A stretch of 64,000 nt of DNA, taken from the NCBI GenBank assembly GCA_020073585.1, contig JAIQEV010000007.1:1-64000 (forward strand). The letters run 5' to 3'. Below are positions 50,927 through 59,699 of the stretch, piece after piece; the stretch's first letter is position 1, and every line of letters starts with the position of its first letter. The notes beneath the pieces were generated by a model, which worked only from the letters and a program-made list of their open reading frames with translations, was not told the DNA's origin and did no database searches. Source of the DNA: Terriglobia bacterium (GTDB lineage: Bacteria > Acidobacteriota > Terriglobia > Acidiferrales > UBA7541). A program made the translations under genes and the position numbers.

Positions 50927-53900
50927 ATGAGGGTACGTGGGAGCTTGCTGGTCTTTCTGGCGGTCCTGATTTTGTTTGCGGGTTTGCCTGTGGCCTCCGC
51001 GCAAGTCAGCGGTAGCGGAGCCCAGTTGAACGGCATCGTGCGCGACGAAAGCGGCGGCTCTGTGGCCAAGGCGGCCATCACCCTGCGCGAAGTAGATACC
51101 AATCGCACTTATACCTCGGTCTCCATCGACAATGGCACGTACGTGATTCCTAATATCGCGCCGGGCCGCTACGAGCTGACAGTGGACGCCGCGGGCTTCT
51201 CCAAGTCCACGCATACCGGCATCGTCCTCAGCGTCGGCCAGGTGGCCACGATTGACATCGACCTGAAAGTCGCTACCGTCGGCCAGAAAGTCGAAGTGAC
51301 CACGGAGACCCCGGCCGTCGAGCCCAGCCGCACCGAAGTCAGCCAGGTCATCGACTCCAAGCAGATCGGCTCGCTGCCCATCAGCGGCCGCCTGTTCACC
51401 GACTTTGCCCTCTTGACCCCCGGCGTGACCACCGGGCGCACCAGCCTGCAGTCCACCATCACCGAAGCGGAAGTCACGCGCATCTCCTTTGGCGGCATGC
51501 GCGACTTGAGCAACATGGTCACTGTGGATGGCGCGGACACTGTTAACTCCGCCACCGGCTCCCAGCGCGCCACGCCTTCGCAGGAAGCGGTCAGTGAATT
51601 CCGCGTGGTCAATAACGGCTTCAGCGCGGAGCAGGGCCGCGCCATGGGCGGCATCGTCAACATCATCACCAAGTCCGGCACCAACGACCTGCACGGCTCG
51701 CTCTACGACTACCTGGAAAATGACGCCATGAACGCGCGCGCCATGTTGCAGCCCGCTCCTCTGCCGAACACCCTGCGGCAGAACCAGTTTGGCGGCACCC
51801 TCGGCGGGCCCATCAAGAAGGACAAGACCTTCTTCTTCATGAACTATGAAGGCCAGCGCCGCGCGGAAGCTCCGGTTCAGTCTCCGGTATTGATGGCCAA
51901 CTTGGCGTTGATCAACGCGGCCAAGGCGGAACTGTTCGGCGGTGCGCCGGGCCAATTCAACGAGAACACCGGCGCCTTGAAGACACAGGATACCGATAAG
52001 GGGTTCGTCAAGCTCGACCACGAAATCAGCAAGAACAATCGCATGGCGCTGCGCTACAACATCGAGGATGGCCGCAGCCTCAACGTGTTGATGGGCGATA
52101 CCCTGGACGGCGGCGGCATTGGCGCGCCCAGCAGCGCCCACAACAACTTCTTGCGCGATCAGTCCCTGGTCGGCATCGTCTCTTCGCAGCTCACGCCCTC
52201 TCTGATAAATACCGCCCTCGCTCAGTACGCGCGGCGCCACTCCACCTTCCCCGGCGTCACCGGCCAGCCCAATCTGGACATACCGAACTCGCTCCTCATG
52301 GGCCACAACTTCGGCGTTTTCGATGCCACCTATGAGAGCCGCGCGCAGTTTGCGGACTCCGTCTCCTGGGTCAAGGGCTCGCACCTGGCCAAGTTCGGCG
52401 TGGACTACAACCACGTCAACGATCACATCATCTGGCCCGGCTTTTCGCCCATGCGCATTGTTCTGCCTAGCATCAACTGTCTGGTGATCTTCGCCAACTA
52501 CGTCTCCGGGGGCAGCTTGGCACAGTCGCCAAACCCCGGCGATACCTGTCCGCTCCCCCCGGTCATGAATGGCGTGCCGGTCGTCTTCTGGCCCTCTCCG
52601 CTCGGAACGGGAGACACCTCGGTCGTGGATGGCACTGCTGCGACTGCTCCGCCATTTCCGCTGCCTCTGAATTGGGGCAACGCCTATCTGCCCAATGAAA
52701 CTCCGAATTACTTCTCGGACATGACCCACGGCTATTTGGGGACTTTCGCGCAGGATCAGTGGCGCGTCACTCCCAAGTTCACTCTGAATTACGGAATGCG
52801 CTGGGATTTCGAGCCGGGCATCAGCGATGTAGTGAACCACTACTACAAGGCCTTTCAGCCCAGGGTCGGCCTCGCTTATTCTCCGGACAAGCACACCGTC
52901 ATTCGCGCCGGTTTCGGTCTCTTCTTCGACCGTTACAACAAGTCATTCTTCTTTGTCACCCGGCCGCAGCGCCCCACAACCTTCGTCTGTGCGGTGAGCA
53001 CTCCGAACTGTACCGGAGCCACCTATGCGCTGCCGGGCATTCGTCAGGGAGGTCCCAACGCTACGTACGCCCTGAACCAGATGGCTTTTGTTCCAGGTGT
53101 GGGCTGGGATCCCGCAGCTACGGCCAAGCAGTTGCTCACGACCGGTACTTATCTGCCCGTTCAGTTGGTCACCGACATCACGAGGTTACCGATCCCCGAG
53201 TTCTCCACCGTGGGTGACGGAACCGTCGAAACCAACAGCAAGATGCCTTACTCCGAGCAGGGCAGTCTGGAAATTGACCGCGAGCTCGGCCATGGGTTGG
53301 TGGTCAACGTCGGCTATCTCTTCGTCTCCGCGCACCACCAGGTCCGCGCCGAGAATCTAAACGTCTGCCCGGTTAACACCACCGGCGGGGTCAGCCCCAG
53401 TATGACCACCGGATGGTATCAGTGCGGATCGAATGCATTTGGGAATTACTCCGCAGCGCCTCCGGATTTCCCCAGCGGTAAGAGCTATTTCCAGAGCGTT
53501 CTTATGCCGGTCGGCCTGCTCTATTACACCGACAACAGTGGCAATAGCGTTTACCACGGCGTGACGTTCTCCGTGACCGAGAAGGCGGGGCAGTATTTCC
53601 GCCTCAACGCCAACTACACCTTCTCCAAGACCCTGGATGACGGCACGTTTACCACGTTCGTCAGCACCCCTGAGGATTACTACAGGAGATATCTCGAGCG
53701 CGCCAACTCCAACCAGGACGTGCGGCACCGCTTTGTGGCCAACTTCACCGCCACCGGTCCGCAAAAGACCTTCCTGCGCAATACCGAGCTGAGCGGCATC
53801 GTTACCCTTCAGGGCGCGCGTCCTTTCACCATGTTTGTGGGGCATGACGCCAATAACGACACCAACCCGGTCACCGATCGCGTCGGTCTCACCGCTCGCA

Positions 53901-54244
53901 ACGCCTACTGGGGCGACAAGTTCCGGACCGTGGATCTCCGCCTCTCGCAGCATTTCAAGTTCCGCGAGAAGCAGAGGATTGACGTGGCCTTGGATGCCTT
54001 CGACGTGTTCAACCGGCCCAACGTGAACGAGGTCACTTCCGTTTACGGCACGTACGACTTCTGCGGCGGAAAGGTGCCGGTCAGTTATAAGGACGCCACC
54101 TCGCTGCAGATTCAGACGAACCCCGGGTCGTTCTTTGGCTCATGCCCATTGGTCGGGCCTCCGGTCCCAAATCCGAGTTTCGGCTCGGCGCGGACCATGT
54201 TCAACCCCCGGCAGCTCCAGATCTCGCTCAAGTACTCCTTCTAG
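50927..54244 (+). CDS. Oar-like TonB-dependent receptor with carboxypeptidase-regulatory domain
   Basis: The start is ATG 50927, giving 1105 residues; the ORF track extends it upstream without reason. A signal peptide occupies 1-25 (PVASAQ). A carboxypeptidase regulatory-like Ig domain is at about 30-115 (LNGIVRDESGGSVAKAAITL, YVIPNIAPGRYELTVDAAGF). The plug follows (SLPISGRLFTDFALLTPGV, GGIVNIITKSGTNDLHGSL). The barrel runs to the C-terminal LQISLKYSF, with the aromatic last residue needed for outer-membrane insertion. Such receptors are numerous in Acidobacteriota and take up large or scarce substrates with TonB energy. It stands directly upstream of the hydrolase/ligase/carboxylase genes. 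Confidence 0.93.
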   Translation: MRVRGSLLVFLAVLILFAGLPVASAQVSGSGAQLNGIVRDESGGSVAKAAITLREVDTNRTYTSVSIDNGTYVIPNIAPGRYELTVDAAGFSKSTHTGIVLSVGQVATIDIDLKVATVGQKVEVTTETPAVEPSRTEVSQVIDSKQIGSLPISGRLFTDFALLTPGVTTGRTSLQSTITEAEVTRISFGGMRDLSNMVTVDGADTVNSATGSQRATPSQEAVSEFRVVNNGFSAEQGRAMGGIVNIITKSGTNDLHGSLYDYLENDAMNARAMLQPAPLPNTLRQNQFGGTLGGPIKKDKTFFFMNYEGQRRAEAPVQSPVLMANLALINAAKAELFGGAPGQFNENTGALKTQDTDKGFVKLDHEISKNNRMALRYNIEDGRSLNVLMGDTLDGGGIGAPSSAHNNFLRDQSLVGIVSSQLTPSLINTALAQYARRHSTFPGVTGQPNLDIPNSLLMGHNFGVFDATYESRAQFADSVSWVKGSHLAKFGVDYNHVNDHIIWPGFSPMRIVLPSINCLVIFANYVSGGSLAQSPNPGDTCPLPPVMNGVPVVFWPSPLGTGDTSVVDGTAATAPPFPLPLNWGNAYLPNETPNYFSDMTHGYLGTFAQDQWRVTPKFTLNYGMRWDFEPGISDVVNHYYKAFQPRVGLAYSPDKHTVIRAGFGLFFDRYNKSFFFVTRPQRPTTFVCAVSTPNCTGATYALPGIRQGGPNATYALNQMAFVPGVGWDPAATAKQLLTTGTYLPVQLVTDITRLPIPEFSTVGDGTVETNSKMPYSEQGSLEIDRELGHGLVVNVGYLFVSAHHQVRAENLNVCPVNTTGGVSPSMTTGWYQCGSNAFGNYSAAPPDFPSGKSYFQSVLMPVGLLYYTDNSGNSVYHGVTFSVTEKAGQYFRLNANYTFSKTLDDGTFTTFVSTPEDYYRRYLERANSNQDVRHRFVANFTATGPQKTFLRNTELSGIVTLQGARPFTMFVGHDANNDTNPVTDRVGLTARNAYWGDKFRTVDLRLSQHFKFREKQRIDVALDAFDVFNRPNVNEVTSVYGTYDFCGGKVPVSYKDATSLQIQTNPGSFFGSCPLVGPPVPNPSFGSARTMFNPRQLQISLKYSF

Positions 54245-54447
54245 CTCTTCGTCCGCGGGGCGGCGCCGAGGCAGGATTCTCGGTTCCGCCCTGCCGGACG
54301 TAACTTGAAAAAGAGCACCTGCGGGGCTGTAGATACTGTCAGTGAGTTTTTTTCAGGCTTCAAAGCAGGCGGGCCCATAGCTGCTCCTGGGCTGCGAATT
54401 CTAGCTCCGCGTAATTTGGCAGCGCACGATACTCAGGGGAAGCTCGT

Positions 54448-55173
54448 ATGGCGGTTTTCGTCTTAGTGCACGGGGCCTGGCATGACGGATCGGCTTGGGA
54501 CGCGGTCGTTCGGCAGTTGGAAAGCAAGGGCCACAAGGCCTTCGCTCCTACCGCGGCGGGTCACGGCCATGGCGTTCCCAAGAATGTCACCCACGCCGAT
54601 TGCACGCGCTCGCTGGTGGAGTTCATCACCGCAAATTCGCTCTCCGAAATCATCCTCGTGGGCCACAGCTTTGGCGGCACGCTCATTTCCAAGGTGGCCG
54701 AAGCCATTCCCGGGCGCATCCGCCGTCTCGTCTTTCAGAATGCCTTTGTCCTTCGCGATGGCGTGAGCCTTTTGGATGAAGTGCCCCCGGAAACGGCTGC
54801 GGGATTCGCGCAGTTGGCCGGGCATTCCCCGGACAACACGGTCATGCTGCCGTTCCCGGTCTGGCGCGACACCTTCATCAATGACGCCGATCTGGAAACC
54901 GCGAAGCTCGCTTACGAAAAACTTTCTCCCGGTCCTTTTCAGCCTTTCGCCGACAAGCTCGACCTGAAGAAGTTCTACTCCCTGCAGATTCCCAGGAGTT
55001 TCATCAATTGCACGGAGGACATCGCACTTCCTCCCGGTGAATACGGCTGGCATCCGCGGATGTCCGCCCGCCTGGGCCTGTACCGCCTGGTGCAAATGGC
55101 CGGAAGCCACGAAGTGCTGTTCACGAATCCGCGGGGCCTGGCGGAGAAAATTCTGGAGGCTGGAAGGGATTAG
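54448..55173 (+). CDS. Alpha/beta hydrolase, esterase-like
   Basis: This is a 241-residue cytoplasmic protein. It has the oxyanion motif FVLVHGAWHDGSAW at the N-terminus, nucleophile VGHSFGG (Ser74) and the catalytic histidine in AGSHEVLFTNP. The fold and motifs resemble plant methyl-ester/hydroxynitrile-lyase-like esterases and EstC-type bacterial hydrolases. It is first in the unit with the PaaK-like ligase (52-base gap) and the carboxylase genes. It may release an aromatic or carboxylic acid from an ester before activation. Confidence 0.85.
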   Translation: MAVFVLVHGAWHDGSAWDAVVRQLESKGHKAFAPTAAGHGHGVPKNVTHADCTRSLVEFITANSLSEIILVGHSFGGTLISKVAEAIPGRIRRLVFQNAFVLRDGVSLLDEVPPETAAGFAQLAGHSPDNTVMLPFPVWRDTFINDADLETAKLAYEKLSPGPFQPFADKLDLKKFYSLQIPRSFINCTEDIALPPGEYGWHPRMSARLGLYRLVQMAGSHEVLFTNPRGLAEKILEAGRD

Positions 55174-55225
55174 CCGGAAGGCCCCGCTTCGGACGCGGTG
55201 CGGAAGCGCCTGGGGCACGGTGCAC

Positions 55226-56557
55226 ATGAGAACAGACGAATATTTCGATCTGGAAATCGAAACCATGACCCCTGCAACGTTGAGGTTGCTGCAGGAGATC
55301 AAGCTCGCCAAGCAACTCGACTATCTGTATGCCCGGTCGCCCTTCTACCGCGATAAATTCGCCGCTGCTTGGATTCGCCGCGAAGATTTTCGAACCCTCG
55401 GGGATCTGGCGCGCTTTCCTTTTACCACCAAGGAGGAGTTGCGCGAAAGCCAGGCCGCCTGCCCGCCCCTGGGGAGCCACATGGCCGCGGACATGGCGGA
55501 TGTCATCCGCCTGCACGCCTCCACGGGTACCACGGGACGCCCCAGCTTCGTCGGCGTCACCCGCCGGGATGCCCAGGTCTGGACGCACGTCACCGCCCGC
55601 TCGTTTTACGCCCAGGGCATCCGGCCTTCCGACATCGTCATTCACGCTGCGGGCCTGACCATGTTCGCCGGCGGCTTGCCCTCCAAGGACGCCATGGAGA
55701 TGATCGGCGCGGCCTTCGTTCCCGTGGGCACCGGCGCCTCCGAAAAAGTCGTGCTATTCGCGAAAGCCCTGCGCGCCAATGCCATTCATTGCACGCCCTC
55801 CTACGCCATCTACCTCGCCGATTACGTGCGCCGCGAGGCCAAGATGGATCCGCGGGAGCTGGCCATTGCCAAGCTGGTCTGCGGCGCGGAACCCGGCGCC
55901 GGCATCCCTTCGGTCCGCGCCAAGATGACCGAGGAATGGGGCGCGCGCGTGACCGAAGGCCTGGGGAACGCCGATATGGCCCCCATCATCTTCGCCGAAT
56001 GCCGCGAGCAATCCGGCATGCACTACAACGGGTACGAGTACGTGTACATCGAGATCATCGACCCCGAGAGCGGGGAAGTGCTGCCCATCGAAACCGGGGT
56101 TTCCGGGGAGCTTGTCTACACCAGCCTGGATCGCGAATGCGTTCCCCTGCTGAGGTTCCGCACCCGGGACCGCGTTTCCATTCTGGCGACCTCCTGCAAG
56201 TGCGGACGAACCGGATTTAAGATGCGCTGCATCGGCCGCACCGACGATATGCTCATCGTTCTGGGCGTCAATATCTTCCCCTCGGCGGTGCGTGATGTCG
56301 TCTCCAGCTTCTACCCGCAGACCACCGGAGAAGTGCAGATCCTTCTGGATGAGCCTGGGCCGGGCGTGAAGCCGCCGTTAGAGGTGGCGGCGGAATACGG
56401 CAGCGGCACGCAGGACCTGCCGGCGCTGCGGAAGAAAATCGAGGAAAAGATCAAGGCCGTGCTCTCCGTTTCCGCGGCCGTGCAGCTTGTGCCCCCGGGG
56501 ACGCTGCCCCGTTTTGAGATGAAAGGCCAGTTGATCAAGAAGCTCTACGAGAAGTAA
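55226..56557 (+). CDS. PaaK-like aryl/acyl-CoA ligase
   Basis: This is a 443-residue protein from ATG 55226; the RBS is weak and GTG 55220 is an alternative. The adenylate-forming P-loop is HASTGTTGRPSFVGVT. The phenylacetate-CoA ligase pattern continues with LVCGAEPGAG, ELVYTSLDRECVPLLRFRTRD, a CKCGRTG motif, and the C-terminal GRTDDMLIVLGVNIFPSAV. It forms acyl-CoA from an aromatic or related acid, ATP and CoA. Upstream of an Apc-like carboxylase it could activate the carboxylated product (an aroylacetate-type acid), as a benzoylacetate-CoA ligase does in acetophenone degradation; this is inference. Confidence 0.87.
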   Translation: MRTDEYFDLEIETMTPATLRLLQEIKLAKQLDYLYARSPFYRDKFAAAWIRREDFRTLGDLARFPFTTKEELRESQAACPPLGSHMAADMADVIRLHASTGTTGRPSFVGVTRRDAQVWTHVTARSFYAQGIRPSDIVIHAAGLTMFAGGLPSKDAMEMIGAAFVPVGTGASEKVVLFAKALRANAIHCTPSYAIYLADYVRREAKMDPRELAIAKLVCGAEPGAGIPSVRAKMTEEWGARVTEGLGNADMAPIIFAECREQSGMHYNGYEYVYIEIIDPESGEVLPIETGVSGELVYTSLDRECVPLLRFRTRDRVSILATSCKCGRTGFKMRCIGRTDDMLIVLGVNIFPSAVRDVVSSFYPQTTGEVQILLDEPGPGVKPPLEVAAEYGSGTQDLPALRKKIEEKIKAVLSVSAAVQLVPPGTLPRFEMKGQLIKKLYEK

Positions 56558-56577
56558 GAGAGAAGTCGAGGCCATCC

Positions 56578-57258
56578 ATGGCAATGCTGATAGCCAAGCC
56601 GCAGCCGCTCAAGATCGATCTCCGGAAGGCGGCCGTCGTCGTCGTGGACATGCAGAATGCCTTCGCCGCCAAGGGCGGCATGCTGGATATCGCCGGCGTG
56701 GATATTTCCGGTGCCGCCCAAGTGGTGCGCACGATTCGCGGTATGCTGGATGCCGCGCGCCGCGCGGGCCTTCCCGTGGTGCACCTGCAAATGGGGTACA
56801 AGCCCGATCTCAGCAACAGCGGCGGGCCGGCTTCCCCCAATTGGCACAAGGAACTGGCCATGCATCTCATGACCTGCAGGCCGGAGCTGAAAGGCAAGCT
56901 GCTGACCGAAGGAACCTGGGACTTTGCCATTGTGGAAGAACTCCAGCCGCAGCCGGAAGATCTCGTGGTGGTGAAGACGCGTTACAGCGGGTTCCAGGGC
57001 ACGACCCTGGATTCCCAGTTGCGCATGCGCGGCATCCAGTATCTGTTCATCACCGGCATCGCCACCAACGTCTGCGTGGAATCCACCCTGCGCCATGCCT
57101 ATTTCCTGGACTACTGGCCGATCCTGATCGCCGACGGCGCCATGCAGGCGGGGCCGCCGGCCCTTCAGGACGCCACGGTTTTCAACGTCGAGAATTTTTT
57201 CGGTTGGACGATGCAGTCGCAAAACTTTCTGGCGGCAGTCAAATCATTGAACTCCTGA
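56578..57258 (+). CDS. RutB-like isochorismatase-family amidohydrolase
   Basis: This is a 226-residue protein. The cysteine-hydrolase triad is Asp24 (VVVDMQNAF), Lys133 (VVVKTRYSGF) and Cys166 (ATNVCVEST); by recall these equal the active-site numbers of E. coli RutB. Sequence similarity to RutB extends over the whole chain (GGPASPNWHKE, GKLLTEGTWDF, NFFGWT). RutB hydrolyses ureidoacrylate, removing the carbamoyl group. The rest of the Rut pathway is absent. It starts 20 bases after the ligase and ends 7 bases before the first HyuA-like gene, so it acts with the carboxylase/hydantoinase-type complex. A ureido or amide substrate is likely. Confidence 0.88.
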   Translation: MAMLIAKPQPLKIDLRKAAVVVVDMQNAFAAKGGMLDIAGVDISGAAQVVRTIRGMLDAARRAGLPVVHLQMGYKPDLSNSGGPASPNWHKELAMHLMTCRPELKGKLLTEGTWDFAIVEELQPQPEDLVVVKTRYSGFQGTTLDSQLRMRGIQYLFITGIATNVCVESTLRHAYFLDYWPILIADGAMQAGPPALQDATVFNVENFFGWTMQSQNFLAAVKSLNS

Positions 57259-57265
57259 GGGCCCT

Positions 57266-59263
57266 GTGCTGACCGTAGACATTGATATCGGCGGAACGTT
57301 AACCGACGGGATTTTCAGCGACGGCCGGAAGGTCGTCTGCGCCAAGGTGGACACCACCCCCCACGACCTGACTATCTGCCTGTTCGACTGCCTGACGCAG
57401 GGCGCCACGCAACTGGGCTACTCCGACGTGGATCTGTTTCTGGAAAACGTCGAGCTCATTCGCTGGTCCACGACCATCACTTCCAACGTCCTCGCGGAAT
57501 TGCGCGGCCCGCGCATCGGCCTGCTTATCTCGCGGGGCCACGAAAAGGACCTGTACGGCAAGGAGCCGCGCAGCATCGTCCTCGGCCGCATTCTTTCCGA
57601 GCGCGATGTCACCGGGATCAATGGGGACAGCAGCGAGACGGAGATCATGAACGCCGTGCGCACCCTGCTCGAGAGCGGCGCGCGCCGCATTTGCGTCAGC
57701 CTCCGGGACGCCCATCTCCATCCCGAACAGGAAATCCGCATCAAGCGCATCGTCGACCAGCAGTACCCGGACCATTTCCTCGGCTCCGTCCCGGTTCTTG
57801 CCGGCAGCGATATCTCCAAGAGTTCCGACGCCATGACCCGCACCTACTGCGCCCTGATCAATGCCTATACGCACGGCGCGCTGGCGGCTACGCTCTTCAA
57901 GGCCGAGGACGATCTGCGCGAGGTCCATCGCTATCCCGGCACGTTCCTCGTCAGCCACATCAACGGCGGCGTCTCCGGCATCGCCAAGACCAAGGCCATT
58001 GATACCATCGAATCAGGCCCCATCCTGGGCATCCACGGCAGCGCACACCTGGCCAGAGTCTACAAAGTGAACGAGGTGGTGGCCCTGGACGTCGGCGGCA
58101 CCACGGCTAAAGTCAGCGTCCTGCGCAATACCGCTCCTCTGCTGCGCAAGCCCTCGGATTTCTTCGGCATCCCCGTCGAGATCTCCTTGCCCTACCTGCG
58201 CTCGATTGCCCTGGGCGGCGGGAGCGTGGTGAAAGCCGGCGCAAAAGGACAGCCGCCGGAAATTTCCCTGGGGCCCGAAAGCATGGGCTCCTATCCGGGC
58301 CCCGCGTGCTATGGCTTGGGCGGTGAACAGCCCACGCTCACGGATGCCTTCGTCGCCGCCGGGCTCATCAACCCGGACTACTTCCTCGGCGGCAGCAAGC
58401 CCATCAGCCTGGAGACCGCGCGCCAGACCATTCAGCAGCGCGTCGCCGAGCCCTTGCGGAAATCGGTCGAGGAGGCTTCCCGCGCCATCATCGAACGCGC
58501 CTTCGCGCTTGTCGCCGGCACCATCGCGCACACCAGCGCCGAGCTGCAACAGGATCTTTCCCGGCACACCCTGTTTGCTTACGGCGGAAACGGCGGCCTG
58601 ATCGCCTGCGGCGTCGCCGAGCAGGCCGGGCTGAAGGAAGTTTTTTTCTTCAACCTGGGGCCCGTCTTCAGCGCCTTTGGCTCTTCGGTCTCGGACATCT
58701 CCCACGTCTACGAGCGATCCCTGCATCTGACCTCGCTCGGCGACGCCGAACTGCAACGTCTCAGTGATGCCCTCCTGGACAGCAAAGCCGAGGGCACGCG
58801 CGATCTTCTGGGAGAAGGCATCAAGCCCGACGGTATCGAGTACGCGATCGAGCTGGAAGTTTCGCGCAACGGTCAGCCCTCGGCTGCCGTACCCTGCCCG
58901 GCGGACGCTTTCCGGAGCGCGCAGCAACTGAAAGCGTTTTTGGAGAAAACGCTCGGCGGCGGCAGGGAAGCGTTTGTCGTCGATCTCCTCCGCGTGCAGA
59001 TCAAGAAGGCCATGCCCAAGCCGTCGCTCGCCGCAAAGCCGCTGCAGGGTGCCGATTCCTCGCACGCCAGCAAGGGCCGGCGGCAAGTCGCCTGGGGCAG
59101 CACCACGGGAGAAGCGCAGCTCTACCGCTGGGAAGATCTGCAGCCCGGCAATCGCGTCGAGGGATGCGCCGTGCTGGAAGGCGCGAACAGCACCTATTTC
59201 GTTCCCGAAGGCTGGACGCTGCTCATGGATCACTACGGAAACGCAAAGCTGACGCGGTGCTAG
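57266..59263 (+). CDS. HyuA-like subunit 1 of an acetophenone carboxylase-type complex
   Basis: The GTG start with GAGGG 4 bases upstream gives 665 residues (about 70 kDa). It has an ASKHA-type ATPase fold with phosphate-1 motif VDIDIGGTLTDGIF (3-16) and phosphate-2 VVALDVGGTTAKVSVL (about 270-285). RWSTTITSNVLAEL and YGGNGGLIACGVAEQAG are typical of hydantoinase A/oxoprolinase proteins. It is shorter than the second HyuA-like gene and about the size of the smaller Apc alpha-type subunit, by recall. It stands first in the set HyuA-gamma-HyuA-HyuB. Confidence 0.87.
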   Translation: MLTVDIDIGGTLTDGIFSDGRKVVCAKVDTTPHDLTICLFDCLTQGATQLGYSDVDLFLENVELIRWSTTITSNVLAELRGPRIGLLISRGHEKDLYGKEPRSIVLGRILSERDVTGINGDSSETEIMNAVRTLLESGARRICVSLRDAHLHPEQEIRIKRIVDQQYPDHFLGSVPVLAGSDISKSSDAMTRTYCALINAYTHGALAATLFKAEDDLREVHRYPGTFLVSHINGGVSGIAKTKAIDTIESGPILGIHGSAHLARVYKVNEVVALDVGGTTAKVSVLRNTAPLLRKPSDFFGIPVEISLPYLRSIALGGGSVVKAGAKGQPPEISLGPESMGSYPGPACYGLGGEQPTLTDAFVAAGLINPDYFLGGSKPISLETARQTIQQRVAEPLRKSVEEASRAIIERAFALVAGTIAHTSAELQQDLSRHTLFAYGGNGGLIACGVAEQAGLKEVFFFNLGPVFSAFGSSVSDISHVYERSLHLTSLGDAELQRLSDALLDSKAEGTRDLLGEGIKPDGIEYAIELEVSRNGQPSAAVPCPADAFRSAQQLKAFLEKTLGGGREAFVVDLLRVQIKKAMPKPSLAAKPLQGADSSHASKGRRQVAWGSTTGEAQLYRWEDLQPGNRVEGCAVLEGANSTYFVPEGWTLLMDHYGNAKLTRC

Positions 59264-59312
59264 AACGACATTCCGCACCGCGGGAATGCGCAGATCGGGC
59301 AAGGGGAGAGCA

Positions 59313-59699
59313 ATGGCATCCGAACAACCAAGCCGCATCCGGGTCACCGAGTACCTCGACCTGGATATTGACCGGGAAAAGTGGCTGTGTAACCGCTGCA
59401 ATTTCGAGATTGGTCCGGCCCGCGAATCCTACAAGAAGGGCTGCCTGCTCCACGACCGAGATCCCCGCGAGGTTCATCCGCCACTGGTTTCCGGCGATTT
59501 CAGTTTTTCCCCGGACCCCCTGTGGGTCCGCATTGTCGAGTTTTACTGCCCCGGCTGCGGCGCGCAGGTGGAGACGGAATACCTGCCCCCGGGACATCCC
59601 CTCACCTGGGACATCGAAATCGATCTGGACAGCTTGAAGGAAAGATTGCGCGCCGGCGAATTCAAGATTCGTAAGCAGCGACTCGAGGTCTCCGAATGA
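59313..59699 (+). CDS. Small Cys4 zinc subunit, acetone/acetophenone carboxylase gamma-like
   Basis: The start is ATG 59313 with AGGGGAG upstream, giving 128 residues (about 15 kDa). Two cysteine pairs, Cys26/Cys29 (WLCNRC) and Cys79/Cys82 (YCPGC), form a zinc ribbon. Between them is CLLHDRDPREVHPPLV, and the chain ends in a charged helix. This is the pattern of the gamma subunit of acetone and acetophenone carboxylases, which hydantoinases and oxoprolinases lack. Its stop overlaps the next start (ATGA). This small gene is the best evidence that the complex is a carboxylase rather than a hydantoinase. Confidence 0.85.
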   Translation: MASEQPSRIRVTEYLDLDIDREKWLCNRCNFEIGPARESYKKGCLLHDRDPREVHPPLVSGDFSFSPDPLWVRIVEFYCPGCGAQVETEYLPPGHPLTWDIEIDLDSLKERLRAGEFKIRKQRLEVSE